Of a DNA stretch of 64,000 nucleotides, positions 38,853-49,900 are shown one piece after another. Position 1 is the stretch's first letter, and each line of letters opens with the position of its first letter. Under the pieces are notes generated by a model. That model saw nothing but the letters and a program-made list of their open reading frames with translations, was not told where the DNA came from and ran no database searches. Source of the DNA: Rhodococcus sp. IEGM 1409 (GTDB lineage: Bacteria > Actinomycetota > Actinomycetes > Mycobacteriales > Mycobacteriaceae); contig NZ_JASHKN010000007.1 in NCBI RefSeq assembly GCF_030056735.1, positions 62,001 to 126,000 of the forward strand. Reading direction: 5' to 3'. The translations under genes and the position numbers were made by a program.

Positions 38853-38906
38853 ACCTGCAGGTGGGTGCTCTTGACGCAAGAACGGAACGGGTGTTCACTT
38901 CTTCAC

Positions 38907-39530
38907 ATGGCCTATCGCCGCACCCCGGCAGTACAGGAACGATTGGACGCCCAACGCGCCCGAGTGCTCGATGCCGCCACTGCGGCAGTGGCAACCCACG
39001 GTTATGCGGGATGTTCCGTCGCCGCGGTGGCCAAGACCGCCGGCGTCGGCACCGGGACGCTGTATCGACATTTCGACGGCAAGGGTGAATTGTTCGCCGA
39101 AGTGTTCCAATCTGTCTGCAGCCGTGAGGTATCCGCGGCCCGGGAGGCCGGAGAAAGCGCCCGAAGCGTGGAAGGCAATCACCGCTCCGCGGTATCGGCG
39201 TCGGTTCGCACCTTCGCCGAACGTGCCATGCGTGCACCTGTTCTCGCCTATGCGCTGCTGGTGGAACCGGTGGATCCACTCGTCGACGAACAGCGCCTGA
39301 TGTTTCGCGAATCGTTCCGCGATTGCCTGGCCACCGCAATTCGCTCGGCAGTCGACGCCGGTGAGATACCGCCGCAGGACGCCACTCTGACGGCAGCGTG
39401 CATCGTCGGGGCAATCGGTGAGGCCCTGATCCTTCCGCTTCGCGGCGGCACCACCGATCCCGCTGCGATCGACGCCATTCTCACCTTCACCCTTCGATCG
39501 TTAGGGAGCTTCGATGACACCCACGCATGA
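38907..39530 (+). CDS. TetR-family regulator of the acyl-CoA dehydrogenase operon
   Basis: A 207-residue regulator with helix-turn-helix GYAGCSVAAVAKTAGVGTGTLYRHFDGKGEL near 34-64 and a helical ligand domain. It overlaps the acyl-CoA dehydrogenase gene by 17 bp, so both are one transcript and the protein probably controls its own operon. The start MAYRRTPAVQERLDAQRARV is chosen by family length. The promoter region has a TTGACG at 38871 and GAAC/GTTC half-sites that could be its operator. Confidence 0.85.
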   Translation: MAYRRTPAVQERLDAQRARVLDAATAAVATHGYAGCSVAAVAKTAGVGTGTLYRHFDGKGELFAEVFQSVCSREVSAAREAGESARSVEGNHRSAVSASVRTFAERAMRAPVLAYALLVEPVDPLVDEQRLMFRESFRDCLATAIRSAVDAGEIPPQDATLTAACIVGAIGEALILPLRGGTTDPAAIDAILTFTLRSLGSFDDTHA

Positions 39531-41151
39531 AGTCACCAATCAGGTTCCGCCCCTTATCGATTACGACGCAGCCGAATACGCGCCGATCCTCGAGGCACTA
39601 CACCGCGAAGGAGCTTCGGACGCACTCGAGGAGGTCCATCGCGTCGGGATACGCGCCGGCAGTGCTCAGGCCCAAGAGTGGGGCGATCTGGCCGAGGAAC
39701 ACCCACCCGTACTGAGAACCCACGACCGCTACGGCAACCGCATCGACGAGGTTCGCTACGACCCCGCCTATCACCAACTCATGAACGCCGCAGTGCAATT
39801 GGGACTGCACGGCGCTCCGTGGGTTGACCCGAATACACACGCACATCTCGTCCGCGCGGCGAAGATGGCCGTGTGGGGTCAAACCGACGCCGGCCACGGC
39901 TGCCCCATCTCCATGACGTACGCCGTGATCCCCGCGCTGCGGCACAACGCAGATCTGGCAGCGCAGTACGAACCCCTCCTGACCACGCGGCACTACGATC
40001 CGGCACTGAAAGCTCCCCTCACCAAGCCCGGATTGATCGCGGGTATGTCGATGACGGAGAAGCAGGGCGGTTCGGATGTTCGTGCCGGAACCACAAGAGC
40101 AGTGCCACAATCCGACGGAAGCTACCTGCTGACAGGCCACAAGTGGTTCACCTCCGCGCCGATGTCGGACGTGTTCCTCGTCCTCGCCCAGGCACCGGGT
40201 GGCCTGTCGTGCTTCTTCCTTCCTCGGGTCTTGCCGGACGGCTCGCTCAACAACATGTACCTGCAGCGCCTGAAGGACAAGTTGGGGAACCATTCCAACG
40301 CGAGCAGCGAGGTCGAGTACCGCAACGCTCTCGCGTGGATGGTCGGCGAGGAAGGCCGGGGCGTGCGCACCATCATCGAGATGGTCAACATGACCAGGCT
40401 GGACTGCACGATCGGCACGGCCACCGGCATGCGCGTCGGCACCCTGCAGGCAGTTCACCACGCGACTCATCGAAGTGCGTTCGGCGCCAACCTGATCGAC
40501 CAACCCTTGATGCGCAATGTTCTGGCTGATCTGGCGGTGGAATCGGAAGCCTCCACCACCGTCGCGATGTGGCTGGCTGCTCTGACCGACCGCGCAACCG
40601 CAGGCGATGCCCACGCCACCGCACTACGACGCATTTCATTGGCCGTGAGTAAGTACTTCGTCTGCAAGCGCGGACCGATCCACGCCGCCGAGGCACTCGA
40701 ATGTTTGGGCGGAAACGGGTACGTCGAGGAATCCCGGATGCCGCGCCTCTATCGCGAGGCTCCGCTGCTCTCGGTGTGGGAAGGGTCGGGCAACGTCGCG
40801 GCGCTCGACACACTGCGGGCGATGGCGAGGCAACCCGAAACGCTGCAGGTGTTCTTCGACGAATTGAAACAAGCGAGTGGAGTGGACAGTCACTTCGATC
40901 AGGCAGTGCGGGATCTCGAGGCGGCGTTCGGCGATTTCGACGACATCGAATACCGGGCGCGAAAGATCGTCGGTGACATGGCACTCGCGCTGCAAGCCTC
41001 GCTGCTGCTCCGCTACGGGTACCCTGCGGTGGCCGACGCGTTCTGCGCGAGTCGGCTCGGAAATAGCTGGGGAAGCGTGTTCGGAACGCTGCCGAGGGGC
41101 GTCGACATCGCGCCGATCCTGGAGCGGGCCACCGTCAAGATCGGCGCCTGA
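39514..41151 (+). CDS. Acyl-CoA dehydrogenase, AidB-like
   Basis: A 545-residue flavoprotein. The FAD/substrate segment SMTEKQGGSDVRAGTTRA near 180-197 is the AidB/isovaleryl-CoA dehydrogenase signature; WFTSAPMSDVFLVLAQAPGG, LKDKLGNHSNASSEVEY, ALECLGGNGYVEESRMPRLYREAP and VWEGSGNVAALD follow. Escherichia coli AidB binds DNA and is linked to alkylation resistance, but actinobacterial members with a TetR neighbour more likely handle an acyl-CoA. The extra C-terminal domain of about 110 residues is typical of AidB. Translation is coupled to the TetR gene upstream. Confidence 0.88.
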   Translation: MTPTHEVTNQVPPLIDYDAAEYAPILEALHREGASDALEEVHRVGIRAGSAQAQEWGDLAEEHPPVLRTHDRYGNRIDEVRYDPAYHQLMNAAVQLGLHGAPWVDPNTHAHLVRAAKMAVWGQTDAGHGCPISMTYAVIPALRHNADLAAQYEPLLTTRHYDPALKAPLTKPGLIAGMSMTEKQGGSDVRAGTTRAVPQSDGSYLLTGHKWFTSAPMSDVFLVLAQAPGGLSCFFLPRVLPDGSLNNMYLQRLKDKLGNHSNASSEVEYRNALAWMVGEEGRGVRTIIEMVNMTRLDCTIGTATGMRVGTLQAVHHATHRSAFGANLIDQPLMRNVLADLAVESEASTTVAMWLAALTDRATAGDAHATALRRISLAVSKYFVCKRGPIHAAEALECLGGNGYVEESRMPRLYREAPLLSVWEGSGNVAALDTLRAMARQPETLQVFFDELKQASGVDSHFDQAVRDLEAAFGDFDDIEYRARKIVGDMALALQASLLLRYGYPAVADAFCASRLGNSWGSVFGTLPRGVDIAPILERATVKIGA

Positions 41152-41174
41152 CCCACCCACTACAGTGACCGCTT

Positions 41175-42482
41175 ATGAACCGAGCCTCGAACCGCCGCGA
41201 GGCCTGGCAGCGCGTACTGCACACACTGCGTGAATCACCCGGCCTCGGAAGGCTGGCGCTCGTCCGCTTTTCCAGCCAGTTCGGCGACGGAATGTTCCAG
41301 GCCGCGCTCGGCGGCGCAATCCTCTTCAACCCGGAACGCGAAACCGATCCGGTGGCGATAGCGGCCGGCTTTGCCGTACTGCTCCTTCCCTATTCGGTGA
41401 TCGGGCCCTTTGCCGGGGCTCTGCTGGATCGCTGGGACCGCCGCCTGGTGCTCCTGTGGGCGAGCGTGCTCCGCGGGCTCTTCATCCTGACCACAGCGGT
41501 GCTGCTGGTCGCCGGCGGCGGCGACACACTTTTGTTGACGTGTGCACTGGCGGCCATCGGAGTCAGCCGCTTTGTCGGGGCAGGCGTATCCGCAGCCCTA
41601 CCGAAGGTCGTCCGACAATCGTGGCTGGTGGCCACCAATTCCGTTCTCACAACGGCTGGTTCGGTGGTAGCCGCCCTGGGCGCTTCGGCAGCGGTGGCGA
41701 TCATCGGTGTGATCGGCGCGGGCGATCGAGCGTCGGGCGCAGCCGTGGCCGTCGCAGCACTGGGATCGGTGATCGCAGCCCTCGCCGCGGCCAGGTTCAC
41801 CGCCCGCTCACTTGGCCCAGTGGCCGACGAGGTAGTCCGCGCCAGCGCCGTGCGTTCGGTAACAGCCGGACTGCGAACCGGTGCGACCGCAGTCTGGGAG
41901 GCGCCCGGCGTCACCACGGCAATGATCGGAATCGGAGCGCACCGCATCTGCTTCGGCATCAACACCCTCATCATGGTGCTGGTCCTACGCGACACCTCGA
42001 ACGGCTCCCAATTGCCTGGCGGGATGGCCGGATTCGGCGTCGCCGTCGGCGCAACGGCAATCGGAATGCTGATCGCGGCATTGATCACACCGTTCCTCAT
42101 CCCGCGGATCGGTCGCTCACGGACGATCACGTACGCCCTGGTGTGCGCGGTGCTCGTCCAGCTCGTCTTCGTCACCGCCCTGACGCAGGGATCGCTGCTG
42201 ATCGCCGCGTTCCTGCTCGGCATCGCCGGGCAGTCCGTGAAACTCAGCGGTGACGCGGCCATGCAGATCGACATCGACGACGACCGTCGTGGCCAGGTAT
42301 TCGCCTTGCAGGACACCGTGTTCAACGTCGCGTTCATCGGTGCGATCGCGGCAGCGTCGACGGTGATCGCACCCGACGGCAAGAGCGTCGGCCTGGCCCT
42401 TGCCGGTGCGGGCGTCTATGCCGCCGGCTTGTCAGCGGTGCTGATCAACCGTAGGAAACGAGAAACTAGCCCTGCTGGGTAG
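41175..42482 (+). CDS. MFS transporter, 12-helix
   Basis: A 435-residue membrane protein with twelve helices. It begins RVLHTLRESPGLGRLALVRFSSQFGDGMFQAALGG, then GPFAGALLDRWDRRLVLLWA (motif A variant). It resembles MFS proteins of actinobacteria with an enterobactin-exporter-like fold. Late helices include LGIAGQSVKLSGDAAMQIDID. A TACAGT lies eight bases before the ATG. The substrate is unknown. The 3' end overlaps pcnA by 17 bp on the other strand. Confidence 0.8.
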   Translation: MNRASNRREAWQRVLHTLRESPGLGRLALVRFSSQFGDGMFQAALGGAILFNPERETDPVAIAAGFAVLLLPYSVIGPFAGALLDRWDRRLVLLWASVLRGLFILTTAVLLVAGGGDTLLLTCALAAIGVSRFVGAGVSAALPKVVRQSWLVATNSVLTTAGSVVAALGASAAVAIIGVIGAGDRASGAAVAVAALGSVIAALAAARFTARSLGPVADEVVRASAVRSVTAGLRTGATAVWEAPGVTTAMIGIGAHRICFGINTLIMVLVLRDTSNGSQLPGGMAGFGVAVGATAIGMLIAALITPFLIPRIGRSRTITYALVCAVLVQLVFVTALTQGSLLIAAFLLGIAGQSVKLSGDAAMQIDIDDDRRGQVFALQDTVFNVAFIGAIAAASTVIAPDGKSVGLALAGAGVYAAGLSAVLINRRKRETSPAG

Positions 42483-43917
42483 CCCACCACTTCAGCAGTT
42501 CGGCCTCGGCCTCGTCACGATCGAGCGGGCCGCGATCCAGACGCAGTTCCTTGAGGAACGTCCATGCCTTGCCCACCTGCGGGCCGGCCGGGATGTTGAG
42601 CAGTTCCATGATGGCGTTGCCATCCAGATCCGGACGCACCCGAGCAAGGTCTTCCTGCTCCGCGATGCGCGCGATCCGCTCTTCGATGTCGTCATATGTG
42701 GCCTGCAACTGCGCGGCGCGACGCTTGTTACGCGTGGTGCAGTCGGCCCGGACGAGTTTGTGCAACCGGGGGAGCAACTCGCCCGCGTCGGTGACGTACC
42801 GCCGCACCGCCGAGTCGGTCCACTGCCCTTTGCCGTAGCCGTGAAAACGCAAGTGCAGGAACACGAGCTGCGAAACGTCGTCGACCATCTGCTTCGAGAA
42901 CTTCAAGGCACGCATGCGCTTGCGCACCAGCTTGGCACCGACCACCTCGTGGTGGTGGAAGCTGACGCCACCGCCTGGCTCGTTGCGCTTGGTATCCGGC
43001 TTTCCGATGTCGTGAAGCAGTGCGGCCCAACGCAATACGAGGTCCGGATCGCCTTCTTCGAGATCGATCGCCTGCTGGAGCACTGTGAGGGAGTGCTGGT
43101 AGACGTCCTTGTGCTGGTGATGCTCGTCGATCTCGAGCTTCATCTGCGGAACCTCGGGCAGCACGTACGCGGCCAGCCCGGAGTCGACCATCATGTTGAT
43201 GCCGTCCACCGGGTACATGCCCAGCATCAATTTGTTCAGCTCCACCTGCACACGCTCGGCAGTGATCCGCTCGATCTGCGACGCCATCTCCTTGATGGCC
43301 TCGAAAACGCGATTGTTCAACGTGAAACCAAGCTGCGAGACGAACCGGGCTGCGCGCAGCATCCGCAGCGGATCGTCGTTGAACGAGTTTTCCGGCGCCG
43401 ACGGCGTATCGAGCTCTCCGGCGAGCAGGGCGTCCATGCCGTTCAGCGGATCGACAAAAGTGAAGGAACCGTCCGCGCCGATCTTCATCGCCATCGCGTT
43501 GACGGTGAAATCTCGGCGCACCAGATCGTCGGCCAACGTCGTGCCGTACTCGACTATCGGATTACGTGAGACACGGTCGTAAGCGTCGGCCCGGAAGGTC
43601 GTGATCTCGATCTCCTGGCCGTGCTTGATGGCGCTGATGGTCCCGAACTCGATGCCGGTGTCCCACTGCTTGTCCACCCAGCCCTTGAGCAGAGCCTGGA
43701 CCTTCTCCGGCCTGGCGTCCGTCGTGAAGTCCAGATCGCCGCTGAAGCGGCCGAGAATCGCGTCGCGAACACTGCCACCCACCAGGAACAGCTCGTGACC
43801 GGCCGCAGCAAAACGCTCACCGAGCGGGTTCAACACGTCGGACAACGTGCCGAGCGTTGCAGTGGCGTCGGCAAGCAGTCGTAGGCGGCGATCAGCGTCG
43901 GAGGTAGGGACAGTCAC
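42466..43917 (-). CDS. pcnA: CCA tRNA nucleotidyltransferase
   Basis: A 483-residue class II nucleotidyltransferase that adds or repairs the 3' CCA of tRNA. The catalytic GGSVRDAILGRFSGDLDFTTDA (near 47-68) has the G-S-x9-13-D-x-D layout, and PLRMLRAARFVSQLGF follows. An HD domain lies near 270-360 (RWAALLHDIGKPDTK, SFHHHEVVGAKL), which fits the usual CCA-adding enzymes with phosphatase activity. It is the Rv3907c orthologue and divergent from mutT4. Confidence 0.93.
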   Translation of the reverse strand: MTVPTSDADRRLRLLADATATLGTLSDVLNPLGERFAAAGHELFLVGGSVRDAILGRFSGDLDFTTDARPEKVQALLKGWVDKQWDTGIEFGTISAIKHGQEIEITTFRADAYDRVSRNPIVEYGTTLADDLVRRDFTVNAMAMKIGADGSFTFVDPLNGMDALLAGELDTPSAPENSFNDDPLRMLRAARFVSQLGFTLNNRVFEAIKEMASQIERITAERVQVELNKLMLGMYPVDGINMMVDSGLAAYVLPEVPQMKLEIDEHHQHKDVYQHSLTVLQQAIDLEEGDPDLVLRWAALLHDIGKPDTKRNEPGGGVSFHHHEVVGAKLVRKRMRALKFSKQMVDDVSQLVFLHLRFHGYGKGQWTDSAVRRYVTDAGELLPRLHKLVRADCTTRNKRRAAQLQATYDDIEERIARIAEQEDLARVRPDLDGNAIMELLNIPAGPQVGKAWTFLKELRLDRGPLDRDEAEAELLKWWATQQG

Positions 43918-44015
43918 GTGAAAGGAGCTTACTTAAGGTGCGCAAATAGCAGAACGCGCATACGAACGCGATAGACGGCTTTGCGCGGGTTACCGGGCAA
44001 CGCTGCAAGGCCAAC

Positions 44016-44021
44016 TAGTAT
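44016..44021 (+). promoter_or_regulatory. -10 element of leaderless mutT4
   Basis: TAGTAT seven bases before the GTG at 44029. Confidence 0.45.
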
Positions 44022-44028
44022 CGATGAG

Positions 44029-44616
44029 GTGTCTGGTGCCGAACGAACAAACAGGAGTCGCCGCAACCCGCGGCGTCGACCTGCCGTCGGCAACCCCGAT
44101 AAACCTTTGATGCGAACCGTCCGTGAAACTTCTGCGGGCGGCTTGGTCGTCGACGGCTGGGGCGGACCTCCCGAACGCCTCTGCGCTGCACTGATCGGCC
44201 GAACCGACCGCCGCGGACGCCTACTCTGGTCGCTACCCAAGGGCCATATCGAGCAGGGTGAGACCGCCGAGCAGACCGCAATGCGTGAGGTCGAAGAAGA
44301 AACCGGTATCCAGGGAACCGTCCTGGCACCGCTGGGCAGCATCGACTACTGGTTCGTGACCGAAGGTCGACGCGTCCACAAGACCGTGCACCACTATCTC
44401 CTCCGCTTTCTCGGCGGTGAACTCTCCGACGAGGACATCGAGGTCACCGAAGTCGCCTGGGTGCCGCTGACGGAACTGCACTCGCGACTCGCGTACGCCG
44501 ACGAGCGCAAACTCGCGGAACTCGCGTCGCAGATGATCGCCGAGATGCCGCGACCTGAAATGCACCGACCTGAGATTCTCCGAACACAGCACCCGAAGGA
44601 ACCGGACGCCGGATGA
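44029..44616 (+). CDS. mutT4: NUDIX hydrolase MutT4
   Basis: A 195-residue protein with an Arg-rich N-terminal tail ([19 protein letters not shown]) and a NUDIX domain. The Nudix box is [23 protein letters not shown] near 92-114 with all metal-binding Glu. Members hydrolyse oxidised nucleotides or other nucleoside diphosphate derivatives. I chose GTG 44029, since Mycobacterium MutT4 has the same basic tail and a -10 lies seven bases upstream; a later ATG at 44110 would give only the core. The stop overlaps the next gene in ATGA. Confidence 0.88.
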   Translation: MSGAERTNRSRRNPRRRPAVGNPDKPLMRTVRETSAGGLVVDGWGGPPERLCAALIGRTDRRGRLLWSLPKGHIEQGETAEQTAMREVEEETGIQGTVLAPLGSIDYWFVTEGRRVHKTVHHYLLRFLGGELSDEDIEVTEVAWVPLTELHSRLAYADERKLAELASQMIAEMPRPEMHRPEILRTQHPKEPDAG

Positions 44617-46967
44617 GAAGGGCTCTGCGGCGGGCCGGTGTGGCCGCTCTGGTGATGGCCGCTGTCGGTTTCGGGCCTGCAACGACGGCTGTCGCAGGTG
44701 CAGCGCCGTCCAGCCAGCCCAGTGAGCGCGCTCCGGCGCGAAACACCAACGATGCCAAATTTCTGCAGCTGACCATCGACTCCACCGCACCGACCACGGT
44801 GACGACCACCAGCGACCGCAATGTCGTGGTCAAGGGCACGGTGAAGAACGTCGGGGACCGTCCCGTCGAGGACGTCGGAGTCAGACTGCAACGCGCTCCC
44901 GCGATCGACTCCAGCTCCGACGTGCGCGCAGCACTCGACTTCGACCAGGCTGTTTTCGACACGGTCGGCGAATTCGACACCGTCGCCCCCACCCTCGACA
45001 CCGGCCAGTCCAAGCAGTTCACACTTACCTTGCCGCTCCGGAGCACAACCGGGTTGTCCCTCGACATCACCGAACCCGGCGTCTACCCGATGCTCGTCAA
45101 CGTGAACGGCACCCCGGAGTACGGCGGTGCCGCCCGACTCGACGACGCACGCTTCCTGCTCCCCGTCCTCGGCGTGCCGGCCGCAGCCGAATCGAACTCC
45201 CCAGCCGGAACCCCCAGTTCGTCCGCCACGGCCGTCGTTCCCCCCGACACATCCGCCCCGATCGGCGTCACGCTGATGTGGCCGCTGGCCGACACTCCCC
45301 GACTCGTCGGCGGAATCCCGGGCGCGGTCAACGAGCCCGTACGGCTGATCGACGACGAACTTGCCACCGAACTTTCCGACGGCGGACGTCTGGACGCGTT
45401 GGTCGATGCGGTGGAGAACGCCACCAAGCCCGAAAGCGATACCGATCGCCGCGTCACGGATGCGCTCTGCCTGGCAATCGACCCCGACCTTCTGATCACC
45501 GTCGAGAACATGACTCGCGGATACCTCGTCGCCGACAACTCGTCCGATCCCACCGGGCCTTCGCACGAAGGCCGTGGCAGCGACGCCGCCAACCAATGGC
45601 TCGGCCGGGTGAAGACCCTCGCGTCCTCGATGTGCACGACGGCGGTTCCGTTCGCGCAGGCCGATCTCGCCGCGGTCACCTCGGTGGCCAATCCGGAGTT
45701 GACGGCTACCGCGCTCGCACGCCCGGCGGACATCGTCGACAACATCCTCGGCGTGACCTCACTGCGAGATTTCGTCTGGCCCGATTCGGGTGTCCTCGAC
45801 TCGGCCACTGCGGAGGTGCTGAGCGTGAATCCCACCACAGCGATGGTGGCTGACACCTCCGTCGACTCGGCAGCACCGCAGCTGTCGTCACGGATAACCG
45901 GCTCACTCGACGCGCTTGCCTTCGACACCTCGGCAGCCGCAGCCTTGGCCGCCACCGGCTCGGAGCCGCAGGTCCCGTCGTACATCCCCGACGACACCGC
46001 GCCGTCCATCGACATCGAATCGCGCAGCGCCCGGCGTCAGGACGCGGTGGGAGCGATGGCCTGGGCCGCGCTGACGCCGACCTCGCTGCCGCGCAATCAG
46101 ATCTTCGCGCCGCCGCAACTGTGGACCGCCGACAGCAACGACGCCACCGCGGTGCTGTCGATGCTCGCGACCCTCATCCGGTCCGGGCTCGCCTCACCTC
46201 AGGCCCTACCGGCACTGCTCGGCAGACAACCGGGCGCCACGGACGCCGCCACCCTCGACTACCCGGACCGGGCTACCCAGGACGGTCCGCAGACGTCCGT
46301 CGTCGAGACCGCAACCACCCAACTTCCACGTATCGACGGGCTCGAAGCATCGCTCGTGGACGATCCGGCGGCTTCGCTCACCCCCCGGGGATTCACGGCG
46401 CCGCTCCGCGAAGATCTACTCCGCTCGATGACCTTGGCCGATCGCCGCAACGTCGACTCCGCATCGGTCAATCGGGCGGAGCGCGCTGCGACCATCCGCG
46501 CCGACAACGTCACCGAAGCCGTCGACGGGATGTACCGGGCCGTCAGTGTCGTGTCGCCGGGCGGCGTCTACACACTCGCGTCGGGGCAGAGTCCGCTCCT
46601 GCTGGTCGCGCGCAACGAGCTGCCCATCGCCATCAACGTCGACCTGCGTGTGGAAGCCCCACCCGAAATGCAGATCAGTGACATCGGTCCCAAACAGCTG
46701 CCGCCGCGAGGTAGCCGACAGTTGACTGTGCCCGCAGAAATGAACGATTCTCGCAAGCTGGAAGTCAACTTCTCGCTGACCACGACAGATGGCCGCCAAT
46801 TGGGTACGCCGACCAGCGTGACCGTACGGTCGAATGCGTACGGTCGTCCCCTGGCCGCCGTGACGGCGACAGCGGGTGGGTTGCTGCTGTTCCTGGCAGG
46901 GCGACGGCTGTGGCATCGATTCAAGGGTCAGCCGGACCCAGCAGATGAAGGGTACGAACGCTCATGA
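44613..46967 (+). CDS. Secreted/membrane-anchored DUF6049 protein (Rv3909-like)
   Basis: A 784-residue envelope protein. A signal peptide occupies residues 1-34 ([20 protein letters not shown], cut near AGAAPSS). The ectodomain follows, with a beta-rich start ([39 protein letters not shown]) and a C-terminal immunoglobulin-like part ([20 protein letters not shown]). One helix near 750-768 anchors it, followed by a basic tail WHRFKGQ. It is the Rv3909 orthologue, always next to murJ in mycobacteria, and probably assists peptidoglycan assembly, but its function is unproven. It overlaps both neighbours by ATGA junctions. Confidence 0.88.
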   Translation: MRRALRRAGVAALVMAAVGFGPATTAVAGAAPSSQPSERAPARNTNDAKFLQLTIDSTAPTTVTTTSDRNVVVKGTVKNVGDRPVEDVGVRLQRAPAIDSSSDVRAALDFDQAVFDTVGEFDTVAPTLDTGQSKQFTLTLPLRSTTGLSLDITEPGVYPMLVNVNGTPEYGGAARLDDARFLLPVLGVPAAAESNSPAGTPSSSATAVVPPDTSAPIGVTLMWPLADTPRLVGGIPGAVNEPVRLIDDELATELSDGGRLDALVDAVENATKPESDTDRRVTDALCLAIDPDLLITVENMTRGYLVADNSSDPTGPSHEGRGSDAANQWLGRVKTLASSMCTTAVPFAQADLAAVTSVANPELTATALARPADIVDNILGVTSLRDFVWPDSGVLDSATAEVLSVNPTTAMVADTSVDSAAPQLSSRITGSLDALAFDTSAAAALAATGSEPQVPSYIPDDTAPSIDIESRSARRQDAVGAMAWAALTPTSLPRNQIFAPPQLWTADSNDATAVLSMLATLIRSGLASPQALPALLGRQPGATDAATLDYPDRATQDGPQTSVVETATTQLPRIDGLEASLVDDPAASLTPRGFTAPLREDLLRSMTLADRRNVDSASVNRAERAATIRADNVTEAVDGMYRAVSVVSPGGVYTLASGQSPLLLVARNELPIAINVDLRVEAPPEMQISDIGPKQLPPRGSRQLTVPAEMNDSRKLEVNFSLTTTDGRQLGTPTSVTVRSNAYGRPLAAVTATAGGLLLFLAGRRLWHRFKGQPDPADEGYERS

Positions 46968-49900
46968 CCGGGAATCCACCCGAGGAGGGTCGCCGCTCGG
47001 CGATCACCCGCAAGAGTGCCACGACCCGTTCGCATCCTCGGATGCCACCGTGGGAGCGCGGCTACCCGATTCAGCCGGTCAACCCGGACGCACGTTTCGA
47101 CGACGCACCCACCATGACCATCCCGGTGATCCGCGACTACCCCAGGTACCGCGAAGCCGAGATGGAGTTCGCGGACCGGCAGGCGACCAAGTCGGGCGAG
47201 TTCGACACCGACGCGCACGCTCTGGTCGCGGAGCGCAAGGAGACGAACTCTCGACTCCTCGCGGCAACCGGTTCCATCGCCATCGCGACGCTGACGAGCC
47301 GCATCACGGGGTTCGCCAAGCAGTTGATGATCCTGATGGTCCTCGGCCCCGCCATCGCCAGTTCGTTCACCGTCGCCAGCCAGATCCCGAACATGATCGC
47401 GGAACTGGTTCTGGGCGCCGTGCTCACCGCGATCGTCGTTCCCGTTCTGGTTCGCGCCGAACGTGAGGACGCCGATCACGGCGAAGCGTTTGTCCGACGC
47501 CTCTTCACCGCGTCGCTTGTCCTACTCGGCATGGCCGCGCTGCTCGCGACCCTCGCCGCACCCGTACTCACCAAATACGTCTTCCTGTCCGAAGACGGCA
47601 AGGTCAGCACAGACCTGACCACGGCGCTGTCGTATCTGCTTCTGCCGGCGATCCTGTTCTACGGTCTGTCGGCGCTGTTCACAGCGTTTCTGAACACCAG
47701 ACAGATCTTCAAACCCGGAGCCTGGGCGCCCGTACTCAACAATGTCGTCGTCCTCGTGGTGCTCGTGATCTATCGCTTCACTCCGGGTGAGATCTCGCTG
47801 AATCCGGTCTCGATGGGCGACGCAAAGCTGCTCACCCTCGGTATCGGCATCACCATCGGCGTCATCGTGCAGGCCGCCAGCCTGATCCCCGCGCTTCGCC
47901 GCGAGAATATCTCGCTCAAGCCGCTGTGGGGTCTCGACGATCGCCTGCGCCAGTTCGGCGGCATGGCCGTCGCCATCGTCTTGTACGTCCTGATCAGCCA
48001 GATGGGCATGATCTTCGCGACCAAGATTTCCTCACATGCCGACGAAGCCGGCCCTGCCATCTACAGCCAGGCCTGGTTGCTCCTGCAGCTCCCGTACGGC
48101 GTGCTCGGAGTGACGGTTCTGACGGCGATCATGCCGCGCCTGAGCCGCAACGCAGCAGCCGACGACACCCCGGCCGTCGTGGACGATCTGTCGGTCGCGA
48201 CGCGTCTGACCATGATCACGCTGGTTCCGATCATCATGTTCCTGACCTTCATGGGTCCGCAGGTCGGTGAAGCGCTCTACGGTTACGGCCGCTTCGGACC
48301 CGAACAGGCCGAACGACTCGGCACCGCCGTGAGCTGGTCGGCATTCACGTTGATTCCGTACGCGCTGGTCCTGATCCAACTTCGAGTGTTCTACGCCCGC
48401 GAACAGGCCTGGACGCCGACGTGGATCGTTCTCGGCATCACTGCAGTGAAGATCGCTTTCTCGGCGCTGGCTCCGGTCTTCGCATCCAACAGCGATCAGG
48501 TCGTGATCCTGCTCGGTGCGGCCAACGGTCTCGGCTACATCACCGGCGCCGTGATCGGCGGATACCTCCTGCACCGCAGCCTCGGAAACCTGCAGATGGC
48601 CAACGTGAGCAAGACGGTCTGGTCCGTAGTACTCGCCTCGCTGGCCGGGTCGTTGACCATGCTCGCGGTCGACCGAGTCCTCGGATTCGATCAACTCACC
48701 GAGCGTTTCGGCGGACCTGGCTCGATGGTTCGCGTCGCCGTCGGCGGCATCCTGATGCTCGCGATCACCTTCACGATTCTCTACTTCAAGAAGGTTTCGG
48801 AAGTTCTGTCGGTAACGGTGGCGGTCTCCCGCAAGATTCGTTCACTGACAGGTCGCGCGGAACCGGACACACGTAACAACACCGACGACGACGACGTCAC
48901 CGAGCTGATTCCTGCAATCAGAACGGAATCAAACGAGCACGAACGACCGGGTGCGCTCCCGTACCCTGGTCATGGGCGTACAGGATCGCAACCCGCGCGT
49001 ATTCGGGGACGGGCTATCGATGGAGAAGGAGCGAGGGTGAGCGACGACAACGTTTCCGGCAACAAGAGTGCCGGGACTTCTGCCGTGAAAGCGTCCGAAC
49101 AGAAGTCAACGGCATCGTCGGGCACACCTGCATCCACGAGTTCCTCCGCATCTGCCGGCCAGAAGCCACAGCAGCCCGCGCAGCGGCCGGTCCAGAAGCC
49201 ACAGCAGGGTCAGAAGCCACAGCCGCCGGTGCAGAAGGCCGCTCCGCCGGTGCCTCCGGTCAGTGTGTCGAAGACACCTTCGGCGCCCGTGTCGAAGACA
49301 CCTTCGGCGCCCGTGTCGAAGACACCCGCACCGAAGACGCCTGCTCCGGACAAGACGGCTGCCGCTCAGACACCACCGCCCGCTGCGCCTCGCGCACCTG
49401 CCGCCGGATCCGTATCACGACCGGCACAGCGACCGATGCCCCGTGGACCCAAGCTCATCCCCGGCGCTTCTGTAGCCGGCGGACGCTACCGTCTGCTCGC
49501 CCCGCACGGCGGAACCCGCGGACTGCAGTTCTGGGAAGCTCTCGACGTCAAGCTCGACCGTGAAGTAGCCCTGACGTTCGTCGACGCCGATCAGCGCGGC
49601 GACGACGACAGCCAGTCCGGACCGCAGGCCGTTCTCTCACGCACTCTGCGCCTGGGACGAATCAACTCGCCCGGTCTGGCTCGCGTCCTCGACGTCGTCC
49701 GCGGAAGCTCGGGCGGCATCGTCGTCGCCGAATGGACTCCCGGTCGCTCGCTGCGTGAAATGGCCGAGACGACGCCGTCACCGATCGGTGCAGCGCGCGC
49801 AATCCGCGCCCTCGCGGCCGCTGCCGAAGCTGCTCACCGCACCGGCGGTGCGCTGTCCATCGATCACCCGGACCGCGTACGCATCAGCATCAACGGTGAC

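Noticed and set aside
49265-49326. CRISPR-like array
   Set aside because: The repeats are contiguous, in frame and without spacers; they encode a protein linker.
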